Shown: in pieces, positions 1 through 9,922 of the stretch
Numbering within the stretch: the stretch's first letter is position 1
Layout: each line of letters opens with the position of its first letter
Origin: Leptolyngbyaceae cyanobacterium SM1_3_5
Lineage (GTDB): Bacteria > Cyanobacteriota > Cyanobacteriia > Elainellales > Elainellaceae
Assembly (NCBI GenBank): GCA_012031475.1
Contig: JAAUTJ010000013.1
Span: 1 to 21,337 of the forward strand
Direction of reading: 5' to 3'
DNA: 21,337 nt
Notes under the pieces: generated by a model
Told to the model about the DNA's origin: nothing
The model's database searches: none
Seen by the model: only the letters and a program-made list of their open reading frames with translations
Made by a program: the position numbers and the translations under genes

Positions 1-1219
1 TCCGGGAGAATGGATCACGGCGATGCACTGCCCGCGGAAAGTGCCGATCGGCTCCACGACGCCAAGGACGTAAGCACCCACTTCACCGCCCACGCGGCCC
101 AGCTTGGCGCCGCTTTCCCCGGCTGGGCGATCGCCCTCAAGTATCCGGCAGAGGAAGCGCCGACCATTCTCGAAGCCGTGACGATTCAGGTGGGACGGAC
201 GGGAGCGCTGACTCCGGTTGCGGAACTGCGTCCGGTTTTGCTGGCGGGCACGACGGTTTCGCGGGCAACCTTGCACAATCGCGATCGACTGGCCGAACTC
301 GATTTGCATCTCGGTGACACCGTAATTATTCGCAAGGCGGGCGAAATCATTCCCGAAGTGCTGCGCGTTTTGCCGGAGTTGCGGCCTGCAAATGCCCAAA
401 AATACGAGATGCCGACGCACTGTCCCGTGTGCAATCAGCCCGTTGTCCGCCCAGAAGGGGAAGCCGTGACGCGCTGCATCAATGCGTCTTGTCCGGCGAT
501 TTTGAAAGGGGCTTTGGTTCACTGGGTCAGCCGCGATGCGCTGGATATTCGCGGGCTGGGGGAAAAGGTGCTTCAGCAGCTAGCCGATCGCCAAATCGTC
601 CACACGGTTGCAGATTTATACGACCTGTCGATCGAAAAACTACTGAGAATTGAGCGGATGGGCGAAAAAAACGCCGAAAAAGATTCTCAGAGCGATCGCA
701 GGCTCTCGATCGCAGCCTTGGTCGCGGGTTCTCTACGGGTTGGGCATTCGGCATATTGGCAACGTCAACGCCCAAACTTTGACCGCTCAGTTTCACACGG
801 TCGATCGATTGGCGGCGGCAACGATTGCAGAAATTAGTCAGATTCACGGAATCGGATCGGAAATTGCGGAAGCAGTTGATGAATGGTTTCAAATTGCGGC
901 CAATCAGCAGTTGATCGAGCGGTTGCGATCGGCAGGCTTGCAGCTTGCTGGCGATCCGCCCGTTCAGCCAGTCGAAACGCAACTCACCGGGAAAACCTTT
1001 GTGATTACAGGGACGCTACCGACGCTCAAGCGCGACGAAGCCAAACAACTGATCGAGCAGGCGGGCGGCAAGGTCGGCAGTTCGGTCAGCGCCAAAACCA
1101 GCTATGTCGTCGTGGGTGCGGAGGCAGGGTCTAAGCTGGACAAGGCGATCGAACTGGGCATTCCGCAGCTTGATGAAGACCAACTGCGCCAGCTTTTAGG
1201 CGCGATCGGTAATCGTTAA
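1..1219 (+). CDS. ligA: NAD-dependent DNA ligase LigA, 5' partial, one frame break
   Basis: The protein seals nicks in duplex DNA using NAD+ during replication and repair. The window holds the end of the adenylation domain (GWAIALKYPAEEAPT from about 124), the OB fold (VGRTGALTPVAELRPV, then RKAGEIIPEV), a four-cysteine zinc finger (CPVC at 421-432, then RCINASCP), the helix-hairpin-helix region (GLGEKVLQQL; YGLGIRHIG; IHGIGSEIAE) and the C-terminal BRCT domain (GKTFVITGTLPTLKRDEAK, then TSYVVVG). The stop is TAA 1217-1219. The frame changes at the A5 run 677-681: removing one A joins MGEKNAEK to ILRAIAGSRSQPWSRVLYG, as expected for the family. The first ~95 bases in this frame do not resemble LigA (see findings). 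The catalytic lysine motif lies upstream of the window. Identity is certain; intactness is doubtful only because of the indel. Confidence 0.93.
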
Positions 1220-1331
1220 TTGACTGCCTGTCGGGAATGATTGAGGTAGGCGCATATTTTTGTGAACGGCTCAACTGCATCCGCCTGATTGCTTCCCCTA
1301 TATTTGCGACCTAGAACCCAAGACCGACGCT

Positions 1332-3030
1332 ATGAATTGCCCTACGCCCCCCGATCGCCTCTTATTCTTTTGCCGCCGACTGCTTCTAGGGTCGGGGTTG
1401 GGCGCGTTGCTGGCGGTGCCGCTGGCGGTGCGTCCTGCCCAAGCGGTCGAGCGGATTTATTTTTCCTACGGCGCATTCGAGCGATCGGTGTCGTTTGAGG
1501 CGATCGAAACCTACGTCCAAACCGGAGAATTACCGGAGATCTCGTCTCCTACGCTCGCTATGCCACGCCCGAACAGCTTGAGCAATTGCGAGAAATTTTG
1601 CAGGCCAGAGCCAACATTGACGCGATCGCCGTTTCGCAGTTTCTCTACACCGAGCAGGGCGAAGCGATTCTAGAGCGCGTTGGCAGCTTGATTCAAACCG
1701 AGTCGCACAAATCTGGGTTTTACGCAATTCGATCGGCGTTGATTTTGGCCGCTGCCGACCCGCAAGAAGGCTTGACACCGCTGAACTTTTTGCGGCAGTT
1801 TCCCCTGTCTGGACTGCGCGTTGAGATCGATCGCGGACTGGCGATCGCTGACCAGCTTGAAGATTTGGTCAACGAATCAACCGCCGCCCTCGCAACCGTG
1901 CAGACCGAATTTGAAGTAGAGGCCGCCACGCCGATCGATCCTGCCCTGCCGGATTTGCGGATTCCAGGTGCGAACACCTCGCAGCGGGAAACGATTACCC
2001 TGGTGAATCGACAGCGCGATCGCGTCTTTTTGGCCGATGTCTACCTGCCCGTTGCGCCTGCCAACCGTCCGCCGCTGCCCGCCGCCCCGGTGATCGTGAT
2101 TTCGCACGGGCTGGGGTCAGACCGCACTTCCTTCGCGTATCTGGCAGAACATCTGGCCTCTTATGGATTTGCCGTTGCCCTGGTGGAGCATCCGGGCAGC
2201 AACGCCGCTCAGCTTGAAGCACTGCTCAGCGGCAGAGCAGGCGAAGTCATTCAGCCCGAAGAATTTATCGATCGCGCCCTGGATATCCGACTGCTGCTGA
2301 ACGATTTGAACCGTCGATCGCGCAACGACCTTTGTTTCAGGGACGAATTGACGTACAGCAGGCCGGAGTGATCGGTCAATCCTTCGGCGGCTACACGGCC
2401 TTGGCCTTGGCCGGAGCCGAAATCAACCGCGACCAGTTGCAGCAAGACTGTCCACCCGAAGATTCATTTAACCTCTCACTGCTGCTGCAATGTCAGGCCA
2501 ACAACTTGCCCCAGCGCCTTCCCCGCCTGCGCGACAATCGCATCAAAGCAGTCATGGCGATCAACCCGTTCAACAGCAGCATTTTCGGTCAAGAAAGCTT
2601 GGCAAACATCAACCTGCCCGTGATGATCGTTTCGGGCAGCGCCGATACGGTCACGCCTGCTCTCTTTGAGCAGATTCGCCCGTTTACCTGGCTGACCACG
2701 CCCGATCGCTTCTTGCTGCTGCTGCGTGGCGGCACCCACTTTTCGACCATCGGCACCAGCGAAGGTGCCGCCCTTGACTTGCCGCCCGAAGTGATTGGTC
2801 CCGACCCGACGATCGCCCGCCGCTATACCAGCGCCTTCAGCGTTGCCTTCTTCCAAACCTACCTCGCCAATCAACCCAACTATCGGCCTTACCTGAGTGC
2901 TGCCTACGCCAACCGCATCAGCCAAACGCCGCTGCCCCTGCAACTGGTGCGATCGATCACCCCCGACCAGCTTGCCGCCAGCTTAAGAGGCACATTCGAT
3001 CGCCCTGTGTCCCTTCCATCCCGCGACTAA
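1332..3030 (+). CDS. Exported alpha/beta hydrolase with N-terminal DUF1400 domain, two frame breaks
   Basis: This is a cyanobacterial secreted esterase/lipase-like protein; the substrate is unknown. A signal peptide is visible in the first ~38 residues: arginines, a hydrophobic LLLGSGLGALLAVPLAV stretch and an AQA cleavage site. It is followed by the DUF1400 start (ERIYFSYGAFERSVSFEAIE). The hydrolase domain then shows PVIVISHGLGSDRTSFAYLA, the nucleophile elbow GQSFGGYTALA at about 2370-2402, a probable acidic residue in VSGSADTVTP and the catalytic His in RGGTHFS. The frame changes near 1536-1540, where one missing base restores EDLVSYARYATPEQLEQL. It changes again near 2329-2332, where one missing C restores NDPLFQGRIDVQQAG. 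Each break leaves a conserved sequence on both sides, so I treat this as one gene of about 565 codons. Its stop overlaps the stop of the convergent VOC gene by 4 bp. Confidence 0.88.
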
Positions 3031-3407
3031 GCTTCCACCACCGCCACCTGCGTCAGTTCGATCACATTCCCATCCGGGTCTTGCGTGAACAGCGCCGATC
3101 GCCCCGACGCGCTCATCTGCAACTGGCAACCCTGCGCCAGCAGATGCACCCTTGCCGCCTCCAAATCCACTACACCTAGCGCAAAATGGCGATCGCGCCC
3201 CCACTTCTCCGGCGGCTCGATCGGCTCCATCTGCTCATCCGCAATCAGATGAAGCTGCACCGCCCCAATTTGATACCACGCACCGGGGTATTTTAACGGG
3301 CGATCGACCTTCATCAATCCCAACACCGTGCCGTAGAAATGCTGCGATCGCGCCAGATCCGAAACGCGCAGCGCAGTGTGAAGGTAGTTCGTGAGTTGCA
3401 TGAGCAT
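3027..3407 (-). CDS. VOC (glyoxalase/bleomycin-resistance fold) protein
   Basis: This is a single-module vicinal oxygen chelate protein of 126 codons. It has the two beta-alpha-beta-beta-beta halves expected of the fold. The first half opens with LHTALRVSDLARSQHFYGTVLGL; the second has DRHFALGVVDLEAARVHL and ends in FTQDPDGNVIELTQ. The usual metal-ligand positions are present: His in LHTALRV, His in RHFALGV and Glu in GNVIEL. The family includes glyoxalase I, dioxygenases and drug-binding proteins, and the substrate cannot be assigned from sequence. ATG at 3405-3407 is the first start; a second ATG two codons later (3399-3401) is equally possible. The gene stands alone, convergent with the DUF1400 hydrolase and divergent from the kinase gene, and it is intact. 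Confidence 0.88.
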   Translation of the reverse strand: MLMQLTNYLHTALRVSDLARSQHFYGTVLGLMKVDRPLKYPGAWYQIGAVQLHLIADEQMEPIEPPEKWGRDRHFALGVVDLEAARVHLLAQGCQLQMSASGRSALFTQDPDGNVIELTQVAVVEA

Positions 3408-3425
3408 CAGGTATCGGGTTACGTA

Positions 3426-3447
3426 GAGACGCGAGATCTCGCGTCTC
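3426..3447. repeat. 22-bp perfect palindrome, copy 1 of a dispersed intergenic repeat
   Basis: The half-site GAGACGCGAGA is followed directly by its reverse complement TCTCGCGTCTC, with no loop. A 20-bp core of the same palindrome recurs at 9880-9899. Short palindromes of the GAGACGC...GCGTCTC type are common dispersed elements in cyanobacterial genomes (recalled, not searched). It lies between the VOC gene and the kinase gene. Confidence 0.85.
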
Positions 3448-3460
3448 CAAGGACAGGCCG

Positions 3461-3490
3461 GAGTTTAGGTTCCAAGAGTTTAGGTTCCAA
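3461..3490. repeat. Two tandem copies of a 15-bp unit
   Basis: GAGTTTAGGTTCCAA occurs at 3461-3475 and again, identical, at 3476-3490. It lies just downstream of the palindrome, within the VOC-kinase intergenic gap. No function is evident; it could be replication slippage or a paired binding site. Confidence 0.85.
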
Positions 3491-3596
3491 GACCAATAGT
3501 TCGGCGGATCGGAAACAGCAAGAAATTTGAATCACGATCGCTCCATGACTGTGAGAATCCTATCGCCTAAACTAGAACAGATTCCCCCTCCCCAGC

Positions 3597-5594
3597 ATGA
3601 CTTACTGTAGCCAAAGCCACCCCAACCCGCCCGGAAGCCGCTTCTGTGCGCTCTGCGGCGAAAAACTGTCTCCCCAAACGATCGAGACAGGCTTGGTGCT
3701 GGGCGATCGCTACGAAATTCAATCCGAACTCGGACACGGCGGCTTTGGGCGCACTTATCTCGCTTGCGATCGCAACCGCTTCAACGAATTTTGCGTCCTC
3801 AAAGAATTTGCCCCCAAGTCCAAGGAACCGGAGCGTTGCAAAAAGCCGAAGAACTCTTCGCCCGCGAAGCCGGAGTTCTCTATCAGCTTCAGCACCCGCA
3901 AATTCCCCGCTTCCGCGAACTGTTTCGCGCTCAAGTCGGCGGACGCGATCGCCTCTTCCTTGTTCAAGATTACGTCGCCGGAAAAAACTATCGGCAGTTA
4001 CTCAACGTCCGACAGCCATTCAGTGAAGCCGAAATCGCCACACTGCTGCGGCAACTCTTGCCCGTCCTGCACTACATTCATTCGATCGGCGTCATCCACC
4101 GCGACATTTCGCCCGACAACCTGATCCAGCGCGAAACCGACCTGCTGCCCGTCCTGATCGACTTTGGCGGCGTCAAGCAGATTGCCGCCAGCGTTTCGCA
4201 AATGGCGCACACCCCTTCATCCGCCACGCTGCTCGGCAAAATCGGCTACGCCCCGCCCGAACAAATGCACATGGGCATCGTTTCGCCCGACAGCGACCTG
4301 TACGCTCTGGCGATGACCGCCTTGGTGCTGCGAACCGAAAAAGAACCTCAAGACATTTCGGCATCCTGGCGCGATGCGTTCACGCCGCCGCTGCAAACGA
4401 TTCTGGCAAAAATGCTTGCCCTCCAGCCGATCGATCGCTACCCCAACGCGATCGCCGTCCTGCAAGCCCTTGACTCAACCCGCTTGCCAACCCAGCCACC
4501 CATCTCCACGCCGACCCCCGTTCCGATCGCCACCGTTGCCGCTGTTCCACCCGCCCCCATTGCCGAAAAAAAATCAAGCGTCGGCAAAATTGCGCTGCTG
4601 GCCGTGTTCGCCGCTGCGATCGGCTTCACCTGGGGAACCCGCAACTTCTGGCTACCATCTGCCTCCAATCCGCCCCAAACCCACACCAACCGCAACCCCG
4701 CCCGCTCGTCGAAATCCCCCAGCCCCTACCCCGACCTCGAACTTCTCTGCCGCAGAACGCACCCGCAAAGCGACCCTGCGCGATCGCCGCGAATCTCTGG
4801 GCGTTCCGCAAGCGTTCTACACCGCCATCACCAACCACACCTTTTTCGATCGCTATCCCAACCAGCAAGGCCGGACGCTCTCCGACAGTCAGGCGGACGA
4901 AATTTGGCGCGATCGCTGGGATCAAATCGCCGCAGATTGGCTCGACTGGTTTGAGGACAACCTCAGCAGCCAAGCTCGCCGCAACCTAGGCAGCTATGGC
5001 GAGGATAATCTGGCTCGTTTCCGGCAGCAGATCAACGCACTCGGCGTCGGCAGTGGAACGCTCAACGACTTGACGGACGGAAAATTTTTCCATCTGTTTC
5101 CTGACCAGCGCGGCAAAACCGAGCGTGACGGCTTTTTGCCCAGTCCGATCGGGCAGGTGTGGCAGGCGATCGCCGCTGATCAAGTGCAGGCACTCGAATC
5201 CGGCGAGACGCTCGAAAAAGTCGAGTTTGCGCCAGGTACTGCGGCGATCGCCTCACTGCCACACTCGCGCCGGGTGAAGGTCGCGTCTACACAGCCACCC
5301 TGCAAGCTGGACAAACGCTCGGAATCAAGCTGCAAGCGCCCGATACCCGCCTGTCAGTTTATCCACCGCGCCCGACTGCCGAGCAGCCTTTTTTGCTCTC
5401 GGATTCTGAGGAGAAAACTGGTCAACAACGCTGACCCAAAGCGGCATTTACGAAATTGTCGTGATTTCAACCGCCTCCCGATCGATGAGGTGGATCTGTC
5501 GATCGCGGCGGAAAGCATTGCGCCTGAACCTGCTCCGCCGCCGCCCCAAGACGAAGACGACTCAGCCGATGGTTCAGAGGACGATTCAAACTAG
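3597..5594 (+). CDS. Zinc-ribbon Ser/Thr protein kinase with one TM and a C-terminal extension, multiple frame breaks
   Basis: This is a Hanks-type membrane kinase of the cyanobacterial kind. It starts with a short zinc ribbon (MTYC...FCALCGEKL). The kinase domain follows: glycine loop GHGGFGRTYLA, ATP lysine in CVLKEFAP, catalytic loop HRDISPDNLIQ, metal-binding IDFGGVKQI, and YAPPEQ, SDLYALAMT and PIDRYPN in the C-lobe. A proline-rich linker leads to one membrane span (IALLAVFAAAIGFTW, about 4590-4635) and a C-terminal domain including SLGVPQAFYTAITNHTFFDR. The last ~25 residues are proline- then acid-rich. The frame breaks at C5 3811-3815 (one C missing), within about 4690-4740 (direction uncertain), near 5240-5243, after 5419 and near 5476-5480 (one base missing at each of the last three). 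Substrates are unknown. It could be a decaying gene, but indel errors explain the pattern equally well. Confidence 0.85.
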
Positions 5595-5698
5595 CAGGCG
5601 ATCGAAATATGTCTGAATGTATCGCCCTGCTGGTTCTGCGGTGACATTTTCGCTATGGTAATATTTTGATTCATAACCTAGGCAAGGAATTTTCAGGC

Positions 5699-6022
5699 AT
5701 GTCAGCAGCCGCACAAGTTACAGATTCCACTTTTAATCAAGAAGTACTTGAAAGCGATGTCCCCGTTCTGGTGGATTTTTGGGCCCCTTGGTGCGGCCCC
5801 TGCCGGATGGTAGCTCCGGTCGTCGATGAAATTGCTGAACAGTACTCCGGCCAAATCAAGGTCGTCAAGGTCAACACAGACGACAATCCCAGCGTTGCCA
5901 GCAAGTATGGGATTCGCAGCATCCCGACGCTGATGATCTTCAAAGGCGGTCAGCGCGTTGATATGGTTGTCGGTGCAGTGCCCAAAACCACACTGGCAAA
6001 CACGCTCGAAAAGTATCTCTAA
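5699..6022 (+). CDS. trxA: Thioredoxin
   Basis: This is a 107-residue cytoplasmic disulfide reductase that delivers electrons to target enzymes. The active site WCGPC is at residues 31-35 within VDFWAPWCGPCRMVAP, and the cis-proline (P76) is in RSIPTLMIF. Length and fold match m-type/TrxA bacterial thioredoxins, with no extra domain. I chose ATG 5699 because AAGGAA at 5684-5689 sits 9 bases upstream. An in-frame TTG at 5666 would add 11 residues with no family support. The gene is probably monocistronic: a hairpin terminator follows within 40 bases. It is intact, in contrast to the broken kinase gene upstream. Confidence 0.96.
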   Translation: MSAAAQVTDSTFNQEVLESDVPVLVDFWAPWCGPCRMVAPVVDEIAEQYSGQIKVVKVNTDDNPSVASKYGIRSIPTLMIFKGGQRVDMVVGAVPKTTLANTLEKYL

Positions 6023-6058
6023 GCTCCATTTCGATCGCGCCATTGCAGCGATTCGTCC

Positions 6059-6096
6059 AAATAAGCTCGATTTCCACAATGGAGTCGAGCTTATTT
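6059..6096 (+). terminator. Hairpin terminator of trxA
   Basis: AAATAAGCTCGA at 6059-6070 pairs perfectly with TCGAGCTTATTT at 6085-6096, a 12-bp stem. A second short pairing (TCCA with TGGA) extends inside the loop. The T-rich right arm is followed by T then C, so the U-tract is short. The position 37 bases after the trxA stop supports termination. Confidence 0.75.
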
Positions 6097-6217
6097 TCAC
6101 AGTTGCGATCGATGTTAGCTAATGAGGTTTGGAAGCGATCGACTTGCTAAAAGTTGTATCCATTGCTACAAACCTTCTCACGTTTAGACAAGCTTCTAGA
6201 TTTGCCGATACAATAGG

Positions 6218-7306
6218 ATGCTGTCCGTTTGGCTGATGTTCATGAGTTTATCTTCTGATTCGGGTCTTGAGTCGCTACAGCAAGACTTGGATGAACTGCT
6301 TCATCAACTGCCCGCACATCGACATGGAGCGCTGATTCAGCAAGCACTAGCAGCGATCGTCGAGTTAGCCGAAGGCGAAGCCGATCGCCTCGACTGGAAG
6401 ATTTTGTCTGCCTCGCTGTTGGACATGAAGCGAGCCTTTCAAGCGCTCTATCCCTATCGCCACACGCGCAAAATTTCGATTTTTGGCTCAGCCCGTCTCG
6501 CGCCCGAAACGCCCGAATATCAAATGGCGGTTGCCTTTGCTCGCTGCGTCACTCAGCAAGGCTTTATGGTGATTACCGGAGGCGGACCGGGAATCATGCA
6601 GGCCGGAAACGAAGGAGCCGGAGCCGCGAATTCGTTTGGACTAAATATTTTGCTGCCGTTTGAGCAGGGCAGCAATCCGTTCATTGAAGGCGATCCAAAG
6701 CTGATTAACTTCAAGTATTTCTTTACGCGCAAGCTGTTTTTTCTGCGCGAAAGCGATGCGCTGGCTTTGTTTCCGGGCGGCTTTGGAACGCAGGATGAAG
6801 CGTTTGAGTGTTTAACCTTGGTGCAAACGGGCAAATCGCAGCTTGTGCCCTTGGTGCTGGTCGATCGACCGGGCGGCGACTATTGGCATAGCTGGTATGA
6901 CTATGTGCAAAAACATTTGCTTCAGCGTGGTTTAGTCAGTGCCGATGATTTTAGCTTGTTTACGATTACCGATCGCCTTGATGTCGCCTGCGATGAAATC
7001 TCGAATTTTTATCGCGTCTATCACTCCAATCGCTTCACGCAAGGCCAGCTTTTTTTGCGGCTCAAAACTGAACTTTCGGACGAAAATGTTGACCAGCTTA
7101 ACCAAGAATTTAGCGCTACCTTTAGTCAAAGGAAAATTGAAAAGGACGTTTCGCTTTCTGAAGCGGGCGATCCCGCTTCAGATTCACTGCCCTGCCTAAA
7201 AATGTATTTCAATCAGCGTGATTATGGTCGTCTCTATCAAATGATTCGCCACCTCAATCAGCTTGCACCTGCGTCGCCCATTGTCGATCATCCTGAACAG
7301 AAATAG
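6218..7306 (+). CDS. LOG-family (TIGR00730-like) Rossmann-fold protein
   Basis: The family includes cytokinin riboside 5'-monophosphate phosphoribohydrolases, often mislabelled lysine decarboxylase. The nucleotide-binding core is clear. It has ISIFGSARL at about residues 86-94, the signature GGGPGIMQAGNEGAG at 121-135 and PGGFGTQDEAFE at 186-197, which corresponds to the family's PGGxGTxxE catalytic motif. About 80 residues precede the core and about 100 follow it, longer than the ~190-residue minimal enzymes, as in the long cyanobacterial members. Start is uncertain: ATG at 6218, 6236 and 6242 are in frame within eight codons, and no strong ribosome-binding site separates them. The gene is single, intact, and convergent with the glucosyltransferase gene. 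Confidence 0.88.
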   Translation: MLSVWLMFMSLSSDSGLESLQQDLDELLHQLPAHRHGALIQQALAAIVELAEGEADRLDWKILSASLLDMKRAFQALYPYRHTRKISIFGSARLAPETPEYQMAVAFARCVTQQGFMVITGGGPGIMQAGNEGAGAANSFGLNILLPFEQGSNPFIEGDPKLINFKYFFTRKLFFLRESDALALFPGGFGTQDEAFECLTLVQTGKSQLVPLVLVDRPGGDYWHSWYDYVQKHLLQRGLVSADDFSLFTITDRLDVACDEISNFYRVYHSNRFTQGQLFLRLKTELSDENVDQLNQEFSATFSQRKIEKDVSLSEAGDPASDSLPCLKMYFNQRDYGRLYQMIRHLNQLAPASPIVDHPEQK

Positions 7307-7364
7307 CTACTGAGGCTGTGCAGGAATGGGTCTGCCCGATCGCAAAATCCGCTTCATCTCCTCA

Positions 7365-7401
7365 TAAAAAATCTTCACAGGCTGACTGTTCCTGTGAAGA
7401 T
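7365..7401 (-). terminator. Rho-independent terminator of the minus-strand glucosyltransferase gene
   Basis: On the plus strand ATCTTCACAGG (7371-7381) is the reverse complement of CCTGTGAAGAT (7391-7401), with a 9-base loop. The A-run at 7365-7370 gives the minus-strand transcript a U-tract directly after the 11-bp stem. The hairpin begins about 20 bases beyond the stop of the minus-strand gene. Confidence 0.85.
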
Positions 7402-7419
7402 GTGTCATTTGAAGTTGAA

Positions 7420-8888
7420 TTAGAATTTGGGCGATCGCGATTCGGCCACCTCTAGCCAATCTGAACCGTGATGCACGGTTTTCACCCATTTCAGCCGCTT
7501 TTGGCGAACCGACATTCGCGCCGTCGTCGCGGGCATGACGACCAGCCAGTGCAGCATATAGATCGTGCCGCGCAGCGTTTGCAAAAGAGTGATCCAGCGT
7601 GAGGGAACCGTGACGGAACCTGTGACGCCTGCGATCGCGGGTTCGTGCGGTTCGCCTGTTTGGATGCGCCGCAGTCCCGTGAACATCCCGAATAGAAATA
7701 GGCTAAAGCCCAAACCGCTCAGAGGCGTGAGAATTGGGGGACGACTGCGAACGATCGCCATCAGAAAATCGGGCACGGCGGCAGTGGGCAGAATGTACTG
7801 AATTAGCCAATAGCTGAACAGGTCAGCGGTTTTGCCCAGTCCCATCCGGTTGCGGACGATCAAGCGCCAATAGTCGAGATAGCGCTGATAGCCGCCTTCT
7901 GCCCAACGGCTGCGCTGATGCCACAGGCCGATCGATCGCGTCACGCCTTCTTCCGCCACAGCGGGAACAGCAACAAAATCGATGTCCCAATGGTCGAGAT
8001 GCAGCCGCAAGGTGAGGTCAAGATCGTCGGTGATCGTCTGCTCGTTCCAGCCGCCGCAGCGATCGAGAGCCGCTCGTCGGACAAACTGACCGTTGCCGCG
8101 CAGTTCGCCAATGCCGCCCACTGCGATTCGCTGCTGCTGCATATAGCTGTCTACGGCCATTTCCGCCATTTGGCCGCGTGTGAGAAAGTTGGTGCGAGCG
8201 TTGGCGATCGCTTTTCGCACCTGCACGGCTCCGACAGTGGCGCGATCGAACAAGGGCACAACCCGCCGCAGCAGATCTTTAGTGACTTGAGCGTCGGCAT
8301 CAAACACGGCGAGAATTTCGCCCTGCGTTAGTTCCAAAACCTGGTTGAGTGCGCCGGATTTGCCGCCTGTGGCATCTGCCGATCGCCGCATGACCTGAAG
8401 CTGCTGATGATTTGCGCTAGCTGCTTCAAAACAACGGGGGTGCGATCGCTGCTGTTGTCGTCGATGATCCAAACCTCGTAGCGATCGCTGGGATAGTCAA
8501 GACTGCACAAATCTTCGACCAAGGCAGAGATCACAGCTTCCTCATTTTTGGCGGCAACCAGCAGCGAAACAAACGGATAGTCTGCCGGATCGTCACTGTC
8601 GATCGCATCCGGTGGAACGAGGGGACGCGCCAAGACAATTCGCAACGCCTGAATGCCCAGCAGAGTGGTTAATCCCAACACAAACCAGTAGCCCCAAGAG
8701 ACGAGATGCAGGGCGATCGTGCCGCTCCAAACCACCGTGATCGCCATCGCAGCTTTGCGCCGTCGTCCGGGCAGTCCGCGATAGTAGTGGCGATTTAAGT
8801 CTGCCGATTCTGCCAAATCTACGCTCAGCGAACTGATCGGCTCCAGTTCGTTTAAAAAATCGTCGTCATCGCGCCAGTTGTTCGCCAT
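7420..8888 (-). CDS. mgdA: GT2 membrane glycosyltransferase, probable beta-monoglucosyldiacylglycerol synthase, one frame break
   Basis: It probably transfers glucose from UDP-glucose to diacylglycerol, the first step in making cyanobacterial galactolipids for thylakoids. The N-terminus (MANNWRDDDDFLNELEPISS) and GRRRKAAMAITVVWSGTIAL followed by two membrane spans resemble the Synechocystis Sll1377 type, as I recall it. GT2 catalytic motifs are in order: SLLVAAKNEEAV, WIIDDNSSD, ATGGKSGALNQVL, FDADAQV, ITDDLDLTLR and HQRSRWAEGGYQRY (QxxRW). Two or three further spans follow toward the C-terminus. The frame breaks near 8411-8420, where one missing base joins VVLKQLA to ANHQQLQVMRR. AGGAGGT lies 14 bases before ATG 8886-8888. 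It is divergent from radC and ends at a strong terminator. GT2 is certain; lipid glucosyltransferase is likely, from recalled sequence similarity. Confidence 0.83.
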
Positions 8889-9079
8889 AAGCGGTTCGGT
8901 CTACCTCCTGCTCAAATCTGTTGAGTGAAGCAGTTTCGTAAGATGCTTCCCCCCCCTCAGATTACCCTTAGACCGCTGCGGCTGTCAGAATTCTTACCTC
9001 GATCGAACCCAGCCCAAATTCGGGATAACTAGAGAAAAGGGCGCATTCCCTCACTACCGTTTTTCGTTTCTGTCCACCG

Positions 9080-9810
9080 ATGACTTACACGCTTCGAGTC
9101 ACTGACCTCCCCTCCAGCGAACGCCCCCGCGAACGTTTGATGGCACACGGCGCAAAAAACTTAGCAACGGCTGAACTGATTGCGATTCTACTGGGCACAG
9201 GGCAGGGCGCAGGCAAACTGTCAGCAGTGGGATTAGGACAGTTGATTTTGCAGAAATTGGCAGAAGACCAGCGCGATCCGCTGGCTGCCCTGCGCGACAT
9301 CACCGCTCCAGAACTGATGAACGTTCAGGGCGTTGGTCCCGCCAAAGCCACAACGATTCTGGCCGCGATCGAACTGGGCAAGCGCGTTCTCCACTCGCGC
9401 CCGTCTGAACGTCCGATCGTCGATGATCCCGCGATCGCCGCTTCTCTGCTCAGCAGCGAGCTAATGTGGCAATCACAAGAGCGCTTTGCCGTGCTGCTGC
9501 TCGACATCAAGCATCGACTGATCGGAACGCGGATCATCAGCATTGGCACGGCGACCGAAACGATCGCGCATCCGCGTGATATTTTTCGCGAGGTGATTCG
9601 GCAAGGAGCAGTGCGGGCGATCGTCGCTCACAATCATCCCTCTGGCAGCGTCGATCCAAGTCCTGAAGATATCGCCCTGACGCGCCAACTGCTTTCGGGC
9701 GGGCAGTTTTGGGAATTCCCCTGCTCGATCATTTGATTTTGGGCAACGGCAACCACCTGAGCCTGCGACAGACGACCACGCTGTGGAAGGAATTTCCGCA
9801 AGGCGACTAA
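9080..9810 (+). CDS. radC: RadC/JAB-domain protein, one frame break
   Basis: This is a UPF0758 family member. Despite its name, a direct repair role is unproven; the C-terminal half is a JAMM/MPN metalloprotease-like fold. The N-terminal helix-hairpin-helix region contains NVQGVGPAKATTILAAIELG. The JAMM signature is present: an upstream acidic region in RDIFREVIRQGA and then HNHPSGSVDPSPED, with both His and the Asp intact. The frame breaks at the T4 run 9707-9710: one more T restores QFLGIPLLDHLILGNG and the normal C-terminus ending WKEFPQGD at TAA 9808-9810. Without the repair the protein would stop at 9736, just past the metal site. The gene is divergent from mgdA and convergent with the histidine kinase. 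The fold is certain. Confidence 0.92.
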
Positions 9811-9879
9811 AAATGAAGAGAGGCGGCGCTTAGACCGCTGCTCGATCGCCTCTCTCGCCAACACCCGCCCCGTCCGTAT

Positions 9880-9899
9880 AGACGCGAGATCTCGCGTCT
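9880..9899. repeat. 20-bp perfect palindrome, copy 2 of the dispersed repeat
   Basis: AGACGCGAGA is followed directly by its reverse complement TCTCGCGTCT, identical to the core of 3426-3447. The left flank reads TAT instead of GAG, so the outer base pairs are lost on that side while the right flank keeps the C. It lies between the convergent radC and histidine kinase stops, where it could also act as a transcript end. Confidence 0.85.
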
Positions 9900-9922
9900 C
9901 AACCACAAGACCTCGCATAAGA

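Noticed and set aside
677..681. Programmed ribosomal frameshift in ligA at the A-rich stretch
   Set aside because: The required change is +1 (or -2), not the -1 shift expected at an A-AAA-AAG slippery site, and no stimulatory hairpin is apparent; an extra A is simpler.
2476..2943. 155-codon minus-strand ORF across the hydrolase
   Set aside because: It is shadow of the alpha/beta hydrolase, with glycine/arginine-rich composition.
6097..6217. tRNA-like or small-RNA fold between trxA and the LOG gene
   Set aside because: Short complementary stretches are present, but no cloverleaf or anticodon arm can be built.
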